Shown: positions 48,917 to 62,172, numbered from the stretch's first letter. The stretch is DNA of 64,000 bases from Elymus sibiricus (GCA_039707655.1 CM077673.1:3234001-3298000); one strand, 5' to 3'. The notes: generated by a model from the sequence alone, not told the origin. A program made the numbers and translations.

Positions 48917-50143
48917 CCAGTTTTCTATGCTATTATTCACTGTTTTTGGTTGTCGTGGTCGTCCCAACATTTGGGGATGCCCGGGGTCCGGTTACGTGGA
49001 CCTCGCCAAAACTCGCAGATTTGGTCCAGTCTTACCAGTTTTCTAAGCTATTATTCACTGTTTTTTGGTAGTCGTGGTCGTCCGAACGTTCGGGGAAGCC
49101 CGGGGTCCGGTTACGGGGACCTCGCAAAAACTCGAAGATTTGGTCCATTCTTACCAGTTTTCTATGCTATTACTCACTCATTTTGGGTCCCGGGGCGATC
49201 CAAATGTTCGGGGAACCCCGGGGTCCGCTTATGAGGAGCTTGCCAAAACTCGCAGATTTTGTCCATTATGACCAGATTTCTATGCTATTATTCACTGTTT
49301 TTTTGTTGTCGTGGTCGTCCGAACATTCGGGGAAGCCCGTGGACCGGTTACGGGGACCTCGCCAAACTAGCAGATTTTGCCTGTTCCGGCCAGTTTTCTA
49401 TGCTACTACTCACTAATTTTGGGTCTCGGGGCGATCCAAAAGTTCGGGAAACCCCGGGGTCTGCTTACGAGCACCTCGCGAAAACTCGCAGATTTTGTCC
49501 ATTCTGACCAGTTTTCTATGCTATTATTCACTGTTTTTGGTTGTCGTGGTCGTCCCAACATTTGGGGATGCCGGGGTCCGGTTACGTGGACCTCGCCAAA
49601 ACTCGCAGATTTGGTCCATTCTGACCAGTTTTCTATGCTATTATTCACTGTTTTTGGTTGTCGTGGTCGTCCCAACATTTGGCGATGCCCGGGGTCCGGT
49701 TACGTGGACGTCGCCAAAACTCGCAGATTTGGTCTATTCTTACCAGTTTTCTATGCTATTATTCACTGTTTTTTGGTTGTCGTGGTCGTCCGAACGTTCG
49801 GGGAAGCCCGTGGATCGGTTATGGGGACCTCGCAAAAACTCGAAGATTTGGTCCATTCTTACCTGTTTTCTATGCTATTACTCACTCATTTTGGGTCCCG
49901 GGGCGATCCAAATGTTCGGGGAACCCCGGAGTCCGCTTACTGGGACCTCGCCAAAACTCGCAGATTTTGTCCATTCTGACCAGATTTCTATGCTATTATT
50001 CACTGTTATTTTGTTGTCGTGGTCGTCCGAACATTCGGGGAAGCCCGTGGACCGGTTACGGGGACCTCGCCAAACTAGCAGATTTTGCCTGTTCCGGCCA
50101 GTTTTCTATGCTACTATTCACTAATTTTAGGTCTTGGGGCGAT
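48845..50143 (+). repeat. HOR-1299 unit 1 (11 monomers)
   Basis: B monomers with AAAAGTTCGGGAAACCCC stand at 48845, 50144 and 51443, exactly 1299 bp apart. Other unit markers are TTTGGTCCAGTCTTACC near 49024, TTATGAGGAGCTTGCC near 49230, CTCGCGAAAACTCG near 49487 and CATTTGGCGATGCC near 49678. It shares monomer types with HOR-2954 but in a shorter order. Confidence 0.9.
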
Positions 50144-51442
50144 CCAAAAGTTCGGGAAACCCCGGGGTCTGCTTACGAGCACCTCGCCAAAACTCGCAGA
50201 TTTGGTCCATTCTGACCAGTTTTCTATGCTATTATTCACTGTTTTTGGTTGTCGTGGTCGTCCCAACATTTGGGGATGCCCGGGGTCCGGTTACGTGGAC
50301 CTCGCCAAAAGTCGCAGATTTGGTCCAGTCTTACCAGTTTTCTAAGCTATTATTCACTGTTTTTTGGTAGTCGTGGTCGTCCGAACGTTCGGGGAAGCCC
50401 GGGGTCCGGTTACGGGGACCTCGCAAAAACTCGAAGATTTGGTCCATTCTTACCAGTTTTCTATGCTATTACTCACTCATTTTGGGTCCCGGGGCGATCC
50501 AAATGTTCGGGGAACCCCGGGGTCCGCTTATGAGGAGCTTGCCAAAACTCGCAGATTTTGTCCATTCTGACCAGATTTCTATGCTATTATTCACTGTTTT
50601 TTTGTTGTCGTGGTCGTCCGAACATTCGGGGAAGCCCGTGGACCGGTTACGGGGACCTCGCCAAACTAGCAGATTTTGCCTGTTCCGGCCAGTTTTCTAT
50701 GCTACTACTCACTAATTTTGGGTCTCGGGGCGATCCAAAAGTTCGGGAAACCCCGGGGTCTGCTTACGAGCACCTCGCGAAAACTCGCAGATTTTGTCCA
50801 TTCTGACTAGTTTTCTATGCTATTATTCACTGTTTTTGGTTGTCGTGGTCGTCCCAACATTTGGGGATGCCGGGGTCCGGTTACGTGGACCTCGCCAAAA
50901 CTCGCAGATTTGGTCCATTCTGACCAGTTTTCTATGCTATTATTCACTGTTTTTGGTTGTCGTGGTCGTCCCAACATTTGGCGATGCCCGGTGTCCGGTT
51001 ACGTGGACGTCGCCAAAACTCGCAGATTTGGTCTATTCTTACCAGTTTTCTAAGCTATTATTCACTGTTTTTTGGTTGTCGTGGTCGTCCGAACGTTCGG
51101 GGAAGCCCGTGGATCGGTTATGGGGACCTCGGCAAAACTCGAAGATTTGGTCCATTCTTACCTGTTTTCTATGCTATTACTCACTCATTTTGGGTCCCGG
51201 GGCGATCCAAATGTTCGGGGAACCCCGGAGTCCGCTTACTGGGACCTCGCCAAAACTCGCAGATTTTGTCCATTCTGACCAGATTTCTATGCTATTATTC
51301 ACTGTTATTTTGTTGTCGTGGTCGTCCGAACATTCGGGGAAGCCCGTGGACCGGTTACGGGGACCTCGCCAAACTAGCAGATTTTGCCTGTTCCGGCCAG
51401 TTTTCTATGCTACTACTCACTAATTTTGGATCTCGGGGCGAT
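50144..51442 (+). repeat. HOR-1299 unit 2 (11 monomers)
   Basis: The same order and markers as unit 1. Visible private changes are AAAAGTCGCAG near 50308, TTCTGACTAGTTTTC near 50802, GATGCCCGGTGTCC near 50985 and CTCGGCAAAACTCG near 51128. Confidence 0.9.
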
Positions 51443-52271
51443 CCAAAAGTTCGGGAAACCCCGGGGTCTGCTTACGAGCACCTCGCCAAAACTCGCAGAT
51501 TTGGTCCATTCTGACCAGTTTTCTATGCTATTATTCACTGTTTTTGGTTGTCGTGGTCGTCCCAACATTTGGGGATGCCCGGGGTCCGGTTACGTGGACC
51601 TCGCCAAAACTCGCAGATTTGGTCCAGTCTTACCAGTTTTCTAAGCTATTATTCACTGTTTTTTGGTAGTCGTGGTCGTCCGAACGTTCGGGGAAGCCCG
51701 GGGTCCGGTTACGGGGACCTCGCAAAAACTCGAAGATTTGGTCCATTCTTACCAGTTTTCTATGCTATTACTCACTCATTTTGGGTCCCGGGGCGATCCA
51801 AATGTTCGGGGAACCCCGGGGTCCGCTTATGAGGAGCTTGCCAAAACTCGCAGATTTTGTCCATTCTGACCAGATTTCTATGCTATCATTCACTGTTTTT
51901 CGGTAGTCTTGGTTGTCCGAAGATTCGGGGAAGCCCGGGGTGCGGTTACGGGGACCTCGCCAAAACAAGCAGATTTTGTGTATCCCAGCTAGTTTCCTAT
52001 GCTATTACTCACTAATTTTGGGTCCCGGGGCGATCAAAACGTCCGGGGAACCCCGGGGTCCGCATACGGGGACCGGGACAAAACTCGTAGATTTGGTCCA
52101 TTGTTACCAGTTTTCTATGCTATTATTCACTGGTTTTTGGTACTTGTGGTCGTCCGAACGTTCGGGGAAGCTCGGGATACGGTTACGGGGACCTCGCCAA
52201 AACTAACAGATTTTGTCTGTTCCGGCCAGTTTTCTATGCTATTACTAACTGATTTTGGGTCCCGGGGTGAT
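51443..52271 (+). repeat. HOR-1299 partial unit and junction to HOR-2364
   Basis: It follows HOR-1299 until about 51880. There the B/A order changes to the CGGTAGTCTTGGTTGTCC monomer and then the GACCGGGACAAAACTCG B monomer of block X. The GACCGGGACAAAAC form is shared with 16720 and 28076, linking this junction to block X copies 1 and 2. Confidence 0.8.
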
Positions 52272-54636
52272 CCAAACGTTCGGGGAACCCCGGGGTCCGC
52301 TTACGGGGACTTCGCCAAAACTTGCAGATTTGGTCCATTCTTACCAGATTTCTGTGCTATTATTCACTGTTTTTTGGTTGTCGTGGTCGTCCGAACGTTC
52401 GGGGAAGCCCGTGGACCGGTTACGGGGACCTCGCCAAAACTCGCAGATTTTGTCCGTTTCGGCCAGTTCTATATGCTATTACTCACTGATTTTCGTTTTC
52501 GGGGCGATCCAAATGTTCGGGGAGCCCCAGGGTCCGCTTACGCGGACCTCGCCAAAACTCGCAAATTTGGTCCATTCTGACCAGTTTTCTATGCTATTAT
52601 TCAATGTTTTTGGTTGTCGTGGTCGTCCCAACATTTGGGGATGCCCGGGGTCCGGTTATGGGGACCTGACCAAAACTCACAGATTTGGTACATTCTTACC
52701 AGTTTTCTATGCTATTATTCACTGTTTTTTGGTTGTCGTGGTCATCCGAACGTTCGCGGAAGCCCGGGGATCGGTTACGGGGACCTCGCCAAAAGTGGCC
52801 GATTTTGTCCGTTTCGGCCAGTTTTCTATAATATTACTCACTGATTTTGGGTTCCGGGGCAATCCAAACGTTCGGGGAACCCCGGGGTCCGCTTACGAAG
52901 ACCTCACCAAAACTCGTAGATTTTGTCCATTTAACAAGATTTCTATGCTATTATTCACTGTTTTTTTGTAGTCATGGTCGTCCGAACATTTGGGGAAGCC
53001 CGGGGTGCGCTTACGGGGACCTTGCCAAAACTAGCAGACTTTGTCTGTTCTGGCCAGTTTTCTATGCTATTACTCATTGATTTTGGGTCATGGGGCAATC
53101 CAAATGTCCGGGGAACCCCGGGGTCCGCATAAGGGGACCTCGCCAAAACTTGCAGATTTGGTCCATTCTTACCAGTTTTCTATGCTATTATTCAATGTTT
53201 TTTGGTTGTCGTGGTCGTCCGAACGTTCGAGGATGCCCGAGGACCGGTTACGGGGACCTTGCCAAAACTCGCAGATTTTGTCCGTTTTAGCCAGTTTTTA
53301 TGCTTTTACTCACAGATTTTGGGTCTCGGGGCGATCCAATCGTTCGGGGAACCTCGGGGTCTGCTTACGGGGACCTCGCCAAAACTAGCAGATTTGGTCC
53401 ATTCTTACTAGTTTTCTGTGCTATTATTCACTGTTTTTGGTTGTCGTGGTCGTCCGAACGTTCGGGGAAGCCCGTGGACCGGTTACGGGGACCTCGCCAA
53501 AACTCACAGATTTGGTCCATTCTTACCTGTTTTCTATGCTATTACTCAGTGATTTTGGTTCCCGGGGCGATCCAAATGTTCGGGGAACCCCGGAGTCCGC
53601 TTACTGGGACCTCGCCAAAACTCGCAGATTTTGTCCATTCTGACCAGATTTCTATGCTATTATTCACTGTTTTTTTGTTGTCGTGGTCGTCCGAACATTC
53701 GGGGAAGCCTGTGGACCGGTTACGGGGACCTCGCCAAACTAGCAGATTTTGCCTGTTCCGGCCAGTTTTCTATGCTACTACTCACTAATTTTGGGTCTCG
53801 AGGCGATCCAAACGTTCGGGGAACCCCGGGGTCCGCTTACGGGCACCTCGCCAAAACTCGCAGATTTGGTCCATTCTGACCAGTTTTCTATGCTATTATT
53901 CACTGTTTTTGGTTGTCGTGGTCGTCCCAACATTTGGGGATGCCCGGGGTCCAGTTACGGGGACCTCGCCAAAACTCGCAGATTTGGTCCATTCTTACCA
54001 GTTTTCTATGCTATTATTCACTGTTTTTTGGTTGTCGTGGTCGTCCGAACGTTTGGGGAAGCCCGGGGTCTGGTTACGGGGACCACGCAAAAATTCGCAG
54101 ATTTGGTCCATTCTTACCAGTTTTCTATGCTATTACTCACTCATTTTGGGTCCCGGGGCGATCCAAATGTTCGGGGAACCAGGGGGTCCGCTTATGGGGA
54201 GCTCGCCAAAACTCGCAGATTTTGTCCATTCTGACCAGATTTCTATGCTATCATTCACTGTCTTTCTGTTGTCGTGGTCGTCCGAACGTTCGGGGAAGCC
54301 CGGGGTGCGGTTACGGGGACCTCGCCAAAACTAGCAGATTTTGTGTGTCCCAGCTAGTTTTCTATGCTATTACTCACTAATTTTGGGTCCCGGGGCGATC
54401 CAAACGTCCGGGGAACCCCGGGGTCCGCATACGGGGACCGGGCCAAAACGCGCAGATTTGGTCCATTCTTACCAGTTTTCTATGCTATTATTCACTGGTT
54501 TTTGGTACTTGTGGTCGTCCGAACGTTCGGGGAAGCTCGGGATGCGGTTACGGGGACCTCGCCAAAACTAACAGATTTTGTCTGTTCCGGCCAGTTTTCT
54601 ATGCTATTACTAACTGATTTTGGGTCCCGGGGTGAT
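52272..54636 (+). repeat. HOR-2364 unit 1 (20 monomers, 2365 bp)
   Basis: B monomers with GGGGTGATCCAAACG followed by CTTACGGGGACTTCGCC stand at 52272, 54637, 57001 and 59365. Unit markers in order are the TTCTATATGC monomer, AAAAGTGGCCGATTTTG, TTCTATAATATT, CATTTAACAAGATTTC, GGGTCATGGGGCAATCC, TTCGAGGATGCCCGAGG, AGCCAGTTTTTATGC and the CCACGCAAAAATTCGCAG monomer. Unit 1 has CAGACTTTGTCTG where units 2 and 3 have CAGATTTGTCTG, which explains its extra base. Confidence 0.91.
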
Positions 54637-57000
54637 CCAAACGTTCGGGGAACCCCGGGGTCCGCTTACGGGGACTTCGCCAAAACTTGCAGATTTGGTC
54701 CATTCTTACCAGATTTCTGTGCTATTATTCACTGTTTTTTGGTTGTCGTGGTCGTCCGAACGTTCAGGGAAGCCCGTGGACCGGTTACGGGGACCTCGCC
54801 AAAACTCGCAGATTTTGTCCGTTTCGGCCAGTTCTATATGCTATTACTCACTGATTTTCGTTTTCGGGGCGATCCAAATGTTCGGGGAGCCCCAGGGTCC
54901 GCTTACGCGGACCTCGCCAAAACTCGCAAATTTGGTCCATTCTGACCAGTTTTCTATGCTATTATTCAATGTTTTTGGTTGTCGTGGTCGTCCCAACATT
55001 TGGGGATGCCCGGGGTCCGGTTATGGGGACCTGACCAAAACTCACAGATTTGGTACATTCTTACCAGTTTTCTATGCTATTATTCACTGTTTTTTGGTTG
55101 TCGTGGTCATCCGAACGTTCGCGGAAGCCCGGGGATCGGTTACGGGGACCTCGCCAAAAGTGGCCGATTTTGTCCGTTTCGGCCAGTTTTCTATAATATT
55201 ACTCACTGATTTTGGGTTCCGGGGCGATCCAAACGTTCGGGGAACCCCGGGGTCCGCTTACGAAGACCTCACCAAAACTCGTAGATTTTGTCCATTTAAC
55301 AAGATTTCTATGCTATTATTCACTGTTTTTTGGTAGTCATGGTCGTCCGAACATTTGGGGAAGCCCGGGGTGCGCTTACGGGGACCTTGCCAAAACTAGC
55401 AGATTTGTCTGTTCTGGCCAGTTTTCTATGCTATTACTCATTGATTTTGGGTCATGGGGCAATCCAAATGTCCGGGGAACCCCGGGGTCCGCATAAGGGG
55501 ACCTCGCCAAAACTTGCAGATTTGGTCCATTCTTACCAGTTTTCTATGCTATTATTCAATGTTTTTTGGTTGTCGTGGTCGTCCGAACGTTCGAGGATGC
55601 CCGAAGACCGGTTACGGGGACCTTGCCAAAACTCGCACATTTTGTCCGTTTTAGCCAGTTTTTATGCTTTTACTCACAGATTTTGGGTCTCGGGGCGATC
55701 CAATCGTTCGGGGAACCTCGGGGTCTGCTTACGGGGACCTCGCCAAAACTAGCAGATTTGGTCCATTCTTACTAGTTTTCTGTGCTATTATTCACTGTTT
55801 TTGGTTGTCGTGGTCGTCCGAACGTTCGGGGAAGCCCGTGGACCGGTTACGGGGACCTCGCCAAAACTCACAGATTTGGTCCATTCTTACCTGTTTTCTA
55901 TGCTATTACTCAGTGATTTTGGTTCCCGGGGCGATCCAAATGTTCGGGGAACCCCGGAGTCCGCTTACTGGGACCTCGCCAAAACTCGCAGATTTTGTCC
56001 ATTCTGACCAGATTTCTATGCTATTATTCACTGTTTTTTTGTTGTCGTGGTCGTCCGAACATTCGGGGAAGCCTGTGGACCGGTTACGGGGACCTCGCGA
56101 AACTAGCAGATTTTGCCTGTTCCGGCCAGTTTTCTATGCTACTACTCACTAATTTTGGGTCTCGAGGCGATCCAAACGTTCGGGGAACCCCGGGGTCCGC
56201 TTACGGGCACCTCGCCAAAACTCGCAGATTTGGTCCATTCTGACCAGTTTTCTATGCTATTATTCACTGTTTTTGGTTGTCGTGGTCGTCCCAACATTTG
56301 GGGATGCCCGGGGTCCAGTTACGGGGACCTCGCCAAAACTCGCAGATTTGGTCCATTCTTACCAGTTTTCTATGCTATTATTCACTGTTTTTTGGTTGTC
56401 GTGGTCGTCCGAACGTTTGGGGAAGCCCGGGGTCTGGTTACGGGGACCACGCAAAAATTCGCAGATTTGGTCCATTCTTACCAGTTTTCTATGCTATTAC
56501 TCACTCATTTTGGGTCCCGGGGCGATCCAAATGTTCGGGGAACTAGGGGGTCCGCTTATGGGGAGCTCGCCAAAACTCGCAGATTTTGTCCATTCTGACC
56601 AGATTTCTATGCTATCATTCACTGTCTTTCTGTTGTCGTGGTCGTCCGAACGTTCGGGGAAGCCCGGGGTGCGGTTACGGGGACCTCGCCAAAACTAGCA
56701 GATTTTGTGTGTCCCAGCTAGTTTTCTATGCTATTACTCTCTAATTTTGGGTCCCGGGGCGATCCAAACGTCCGGGGAACCCCGGGGTCCGCATACGGGG
56801 ACCGGGCCAAAACGCGCAGATTTGGTCCATTCTTACCAGTTTTCTATGCTATTATTCACTGGTTTTTGGTACTTGTGGTCGTCCGAACGTTCGGGGAAGC
56901 TCGGGATGCGGTTACGGGGACCTCGCCAAAACTAACAGATTTTGTCTGTTCCGGCCAGTTTTCTATGCTATTACTAACTGATTTTGGGTCCCGGGGTGAT
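54637..57000 (+). repeat. HOR-2364 unit 2 (20 monomers)
   Basis: A near-identical copy of unit 3. Private changes include CCCGAAGACCGG near 55611, CTCGCGAAACTAGC near 56096, GGGGAACTAGGGGG near 56536 and ATTACTCTCTAATTTTG near 56734. Confidence 0.92.
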
Positions 57001-59364
57001 CCAAACGTTCGGGGAACCCCGGGGTCCGCTTACGGGGACTTCGCCAAAACTTGCAGATTTGGTCCATTCTTACCAGATTTCTGTGCTATTATTCACTGTT
57101 TTTTGGTTGTCGTGGTCGTCCGAACGTTCGGGGAAGCCCGTGGACCGGTTACGGGGACCTCGCCAAAACTCGCAGATTTTGTCCGTTTCGGCCAGTTCTA
57201 TATGCTATTACTCACTGATTTTCGTTTTCGGGGCGATCCAAATGTTCGGGGAGCCCCAGGGTCCGCTTACGCGGACCTCGCCAAAACTCGCAAATTTGGT
57301 CCATTCTGACCAGTTTTCTATGCTATTATTCAATGTTTTTGGTTGTCGTAGTCGTCCCAGCATTTGGGGATGCCCGGGGTCCGGTTATGGGGACCTGACC
57401 AAAACTCACAGATTTGGTACATTCTTACCAGTTTTCTATGCTATTATTCACTGTTTTTTGGTTGTCGTGGTCATCCGAACGTTCGCGGAAGCCCGGGGAT
57501 CGGTTACGGGGACCTCGCCAAAAGTGGCCGATTTTGTCCGTTTCGGCCAGTTTTCTATAATATTACTCACTGATTTTGGGTTCCGGGGCGATCCAAACGT
57601 TCGGGGAACCCCGGGGTCCGCTTACGAAGACCTCACCAAAACTCGTAGATTTTGTCCATTTAACAAGATTTCTATGCTATTATTCACTGTTTTTTGGTAG
57701 TCATGGTCGTCCGAACATTTGGGGAAGCCCGGGGTGCGCTTACGGGGACCTTGCCAAAACTAGCAGATTTGTCTGTTCTGGCCAGTTTTCTATGCTATTA
57801 CTCATTGATTTTGGGTCATGGGGCAATCCAAATGTCCGGGGAACCCCGGGGTCCGCATAAGGGGACCTCGCCAAAACTTGCAGATTTGGTCCATTCTTAC
57901 CAGTTTTCTATGCTATTATTCAATGTTTTTTGGTTGTCGTGGTCGTCCGAACGTTCGAGGATGCCCGAGGACCGGTTACGGGGACCTTGCCAAAACTCGC
58001 ACATTTTGTCCGTTTTAGCCAGTTTTTATGCTTTTACTCACAGATTTTGGGTCTCGGGGCGATCCAATCGTTCGGGGAACCTCGGGGTCTGCTTACGGGG
58101 ACCTCGCCAAAACTAGCAGATTTGGTCCATTCTTACTAGTTTTCTGTGCTATTATTCACTGTTTTTGGTTGTCGTGGTCGTCCGAACGTTCGGGGAAGCC
58201 CGTGGACCGGTTACGGGGACCTCGCCAAAACTCACAGATTTGGTCCATTCTTACCTGTTTTCTATGCTATTACTCAGTGATTTTGGTTCCCGGGGCGATC
58301 CAAATGTTCGGGGAACCCCGGAGTCCGCTTACTGGGACCTCGCCAAAACTCGCAGATTTTGTCCATTCTGACCAGATTTCTATGCTATTATTCACTGTTT
58401 TTTTGTTGTCGTGGTCGTCCGAACATTCGGGGAAGCCTGTGGACCGGTTACGGGGACCTCGCCAAACTAGCAGATTTTGCCTGTTCCGGCCAGTTTTCTA
58501 TGCTACTACTCACTAATTTTGGGTCTCGAGGCGATCCAAACGTTCGGGGAACCCCGGGGTCCGCTTACGGGCACCTCGCCAAAACTCGCAGATTTGGTCC
58601 ATTCTGACCAGTTTTCTATGCTATTATTCACTGTTTTTGGTTGTCGTGGTCGTCCCAACATTTGGGGATGCCCGGGGTCCAGTTACGGGGACCTCGCCAA
58701 AACTCGCAGATTTGGTCCATTCTTACCAGTTTTCTATGCTATTATTCACTGTTTTTTGGTTGTCGTGGTCGTCCGAACGTTTGGGGAAGCCCGGGGTCTG
58801 GTTACGGGGACCACGCAAAAATTCGCAGATTTGGTCCATTCTTACCAGTTTTCTATGCTATTACTCACTCATTTTGGGTCCCGGGGCGATCCAAATGTTC
58901 GGGGAACCAGGGGGTCCGCTTATGGGGAGCTCGCCAAAACTCGCAGATTTTGTCCATTCTGACCAGATTTCTATGCTATCATTCACTGTCTTTCTGTAGT
59001 CGTGGTCGTCCGAACGTTCGGGGAAGCCCGGGGTGCGGTTACGGGGACCTCGCCAAAACTAGCAGATTTTGTGTGTCCCAGCTAGTTTTCTATGCTATTA
59101 CTCACTAATTTTGGGTCCCGGGGCGATCCAAACGTCCGGGGAACCCCGGGGTCCGCATACGGGGACCGGGCCAAAACGCGCAGATTTGGTCCATTCTTAC
59201 CAGTTTTCTATGCTATTATTCACTGGTTTTTGGTACTTGTGGTCGTCCGAACGTTCGGGGAAGCTCGGGATGCGGTTACGGGGACCTCGCCAAAACTAAC
59301 AGATTTTGTCTGTTCTGGCCAGTTTTCTATGCTATTACTAACTGATTTTGGGTCCCGGGGTGAT
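57001..59364 (+). repeat. HOR-2364 unit 3 (20 monomers)
   Basis: A near-identical copy of unit 2. Private changes include GTTGTCGTAGTCGTCCCAGC near 57343-57362 in the C monomer and TGTTCTGGCCAG near 59310. CGCACATTTTG near 57998 is shared with unit 2. Confidence 0.92.
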
Positions 59365-60872
59365 CCAAACGTTCGGGGAACCCCGGGGTCCGCTTACGGG
59401 GACTTCGCCAAAACTTGCAGATTTGGTCCATTCTTACCAGATTTCTGTGCTATTATTCACTGTTTTTTGGTTGTCGTGGTCGTCCGAACGTTCGGGGAAG
59501 CCCGTGGACCGGTTACGGGGACCTCGTCAAAACTCGCAGATTTTGTCCGTTTCGGCCAGTTCTATATGCTATTACTCACTGATTTTCGTTCTCGGGGCGA
59601 TCCAAATGTTCGGGGAGCCCCAGGGTCCGCTTACGCGGACCTCGCCAAAACTCGCAAATTTGGTCCATTCTGACTAGTTTTCTATGCTATTATTCAATGT
59701 TTTTGGTTGTCGTGGTCGTCCCAACATTTGGGGATGCCCGGGGTCCGGTTATGGGGACCTGACCAAAACTCACAGATTTGGTACATTCTTACCAGTTTTC
59801 TATGCTATTATTCACTGTTTTTTGGTTGTCGTGGTCATCCGAACGTTCGCGGAAGCCCGGGGATCGGTTACGGGGACCTCGCCAAAAGTGGCCGATTTTG
59901 TCCGTTTCGGCCAGTTTTCTATAATATTACTCACTGATTTTGGGTCCCGGGGCGATCCAAACGTTCGGGGAACCCCGGGGTCCGCTTACGAAGACCTCAC
60001 CAAAACTCGTAGATTTTGTCCATTTAACAAGATTTCTATGCTATTATTCACTGTTTTTTGGTAGTCATGGTCGTCCGAACATTTGGGGAAGCCCGGGGTG
60101 CGCTTACGGGGACCTTGCCAAAACTAGCAGACTTAATCATTGATTTTGGGTCATGGGGCAATCCAAATGTCCGGGGAACCCCGGGGTCCACATAAGGGGA
60201 CCTCGCCAAAACTTGCAGATTTGGTCCATTCTTACCAGTTTTCTATGCTATTATTCAATGTTTTTTGGTTGTCGTGGTCGTCCGAACGTTCGAGGATGCC
60301 CGAGGACCGGTTACGGGGACCTTGCCAAAACTCGCAGATTTTGTCCGTTTTAGCCAGTTTTTATGCTTTTACTCACAGATTTTGGGTCTCGGGGCGATCC
60401 AATCGTTCGGGGAACCTCGGGGTCTGCTTACGGGGACCTCGCCAAAACTAGCAGATTTGGTCCATTCTTACAAGTTTTCTGTGCTATTATTCACTGTTTT
60501 TGGTTGTCGTGGTCGTCCGAACGTTCGGGGAAGCCCGTGGACCGGTTACGGGGACCTCGCCAAAACTCACAGATTTGGTGCATTCTTACCTGTTTTCTAT
60601 GCTATTACTCAGTGATTTTGGTTCCCGGGACGATCCAAATGTTCGGGGAACCCCGGAGTCCGCTTACTGGGACCTCGCCAAAACTCGCAGATTTTGTCCA
60701 TTCTGACCAGATTTCTATGCTATTATTCACTGTTTTTTTTGTTGTCGTGGTCGTCCGAACATTCGGGGAAGCCCGTGGACCGGTTATGGGGACCTCGCCA
60801 AAACTAGCAGATTTTGTCTGTTTCGGCCAGTTTTCTATGCTATTACTCACTAATTTTGGGTCTCGGGGCGAT
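59365..60872 (+). repeat. HOR-2364 unit 4, partial, with a 30-bp deletion
   Basis: It follows units 1-3, but downstream markers sit 2335 bp, not 2364 bp, after those of unit 3. The cause is a deletion at about 60135. Homology continues to about 61000, where the HOR-1300-type segment takes over. The T-run at 60733-60740 is eight bases, as at 18080 and 29322. Confidence 0.86.
60128..60144 (+). other. 30-bp intramonomer deletion
   Basis: The sequence reads CAGACTTAATCATTGATTTT. Intact homologues (53036, 46889) have about 30 further bases between CAGACTT and TCATTGAT, containing the TGTTCTGGCCAGTTTTC patch. A TT microhomology is present at the two ends. Confidence 0.83.
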
Positions 60873-62172
60873 CCAAACGTTCGGGGAACCCCGGGGTCCG
60901 CTTACGGGCACCTCGCCAAAACTCGCAGATTTGGTCCATTCTGACCAGTTTTCTATGCTGTTATTCACTGTTTTTGGTTGTCGTGGTTGTCCCAACATTT
61001 GGGGATGCCCGGGGTCTGGTTACGGGGACCTCGCCAAAAATCGCAGATTTGGTCCATTCTTACCAGTTTTCTATGCTATTATTCACTGTTTTTTGGTTGT
61101 CGTGGTCGTCCGAACGTTCGGGGAAGCCCGGGGTCCGGTTACGGGGACCTCGCAAAAACTCGCAGATTTGGTCCATTCTTACCACTTTTCTATGCTATTA
61201 CTCACTCATTTTGGGTCCCGGGGCGATCCAAATGTTTGGGGAACCCCGGGGTCCGCTTATGGGGACCTCACCAAAACTCGCAGATTTTTTTCATTCTGAC
61301 CAGATTTCTATGCTATCATTCACTATTTTTCGGTAGTCGTGGTCGTCCGAACGTTCGGGGAAGCCCGGGGTGAGGTTACGGGGACCTCGCCAAAATTAGC
61401 AGATTGTGTGTGTCTCGGCTCGTTTTCTATGCTATTACTCACTAATTTTGGGTGCCGGGGCGATCCAAACGTCCGGGGAACCCCGGGGTCCGCATACGGG
61501 GACCTGACCAAAACTAACAGATTTGGTCCATTCTTACCAGTTTTCTATGCTATTATTCACTGGTTTTTGGTAGTCGTGGTCTTCCGAACGTTCGGGGAAG
61601 CTCAGGGTGTGGTTACGGGGACCTCGCCAAAACTAACAGATTTTGTCTGTTCCAGCCAGTTTTCTATGCTATTTCTCACTGATTTTGGGTCCCAGGGTGA
61701 TCCAAACGTTCGGGGAACCCAGGGGTCCGCTTACGGGGACTTCGCCAAAACTCGCAGATTGTTCCATTCTTACCAGTTTTCTATGCTATTATTCACTGTT
61801 TTTTGGTTGTCGTGGTCGTCCAAAAGTTCGGGGAAGCCCGTGGACCGGTTACGGGGACCTCGCCAAAACTCACAGATTTTGTCCATTCTTACCTGTTTTC
61901 TATGCTATTACTCAGTGATTTTGGTTCCCGGGGCGATCCAAATGTTCGGGGAACCCCGGAGTCCGCTTACTGGGACCTTGCCAAAACTCAGATTTTGTCC
62001 ATTCTGACCAGATTTCTATGCTATTATTCACTGTTTTTTTGTTGTCGTGGTCGTCCGAACATTCGGGGAAGCCCGTGGACCGGTTACAGGGACCTCGCCA
62101 AAACTAGCAGAATTTGCCTGTTCCGGCTAGTTTTCTATGCTACTACTCACTAATTTTGGGTCTGGGGGCGAT
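60873..62172 (+). repeat. 11-mer unit (1300 bp), relative of HOR-1063 with two extra monomers
   Basis: The order matches HOR-1063 (18220-19282), including CAGATTGTTCC near 61757 and AAAACTCAGATTTT near 61986. Between the B monomer at 61228 and the GACCTGACCAAAACTAACAG box at about 61502, however, it holds two more monomers (an A with GGTGAGGTTACGG and a B). HOR-1063 is 237 bp shorter at that point and carries a hybrid B monomer, so this segment looks like the longer parental form. Confidence 0.83.
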
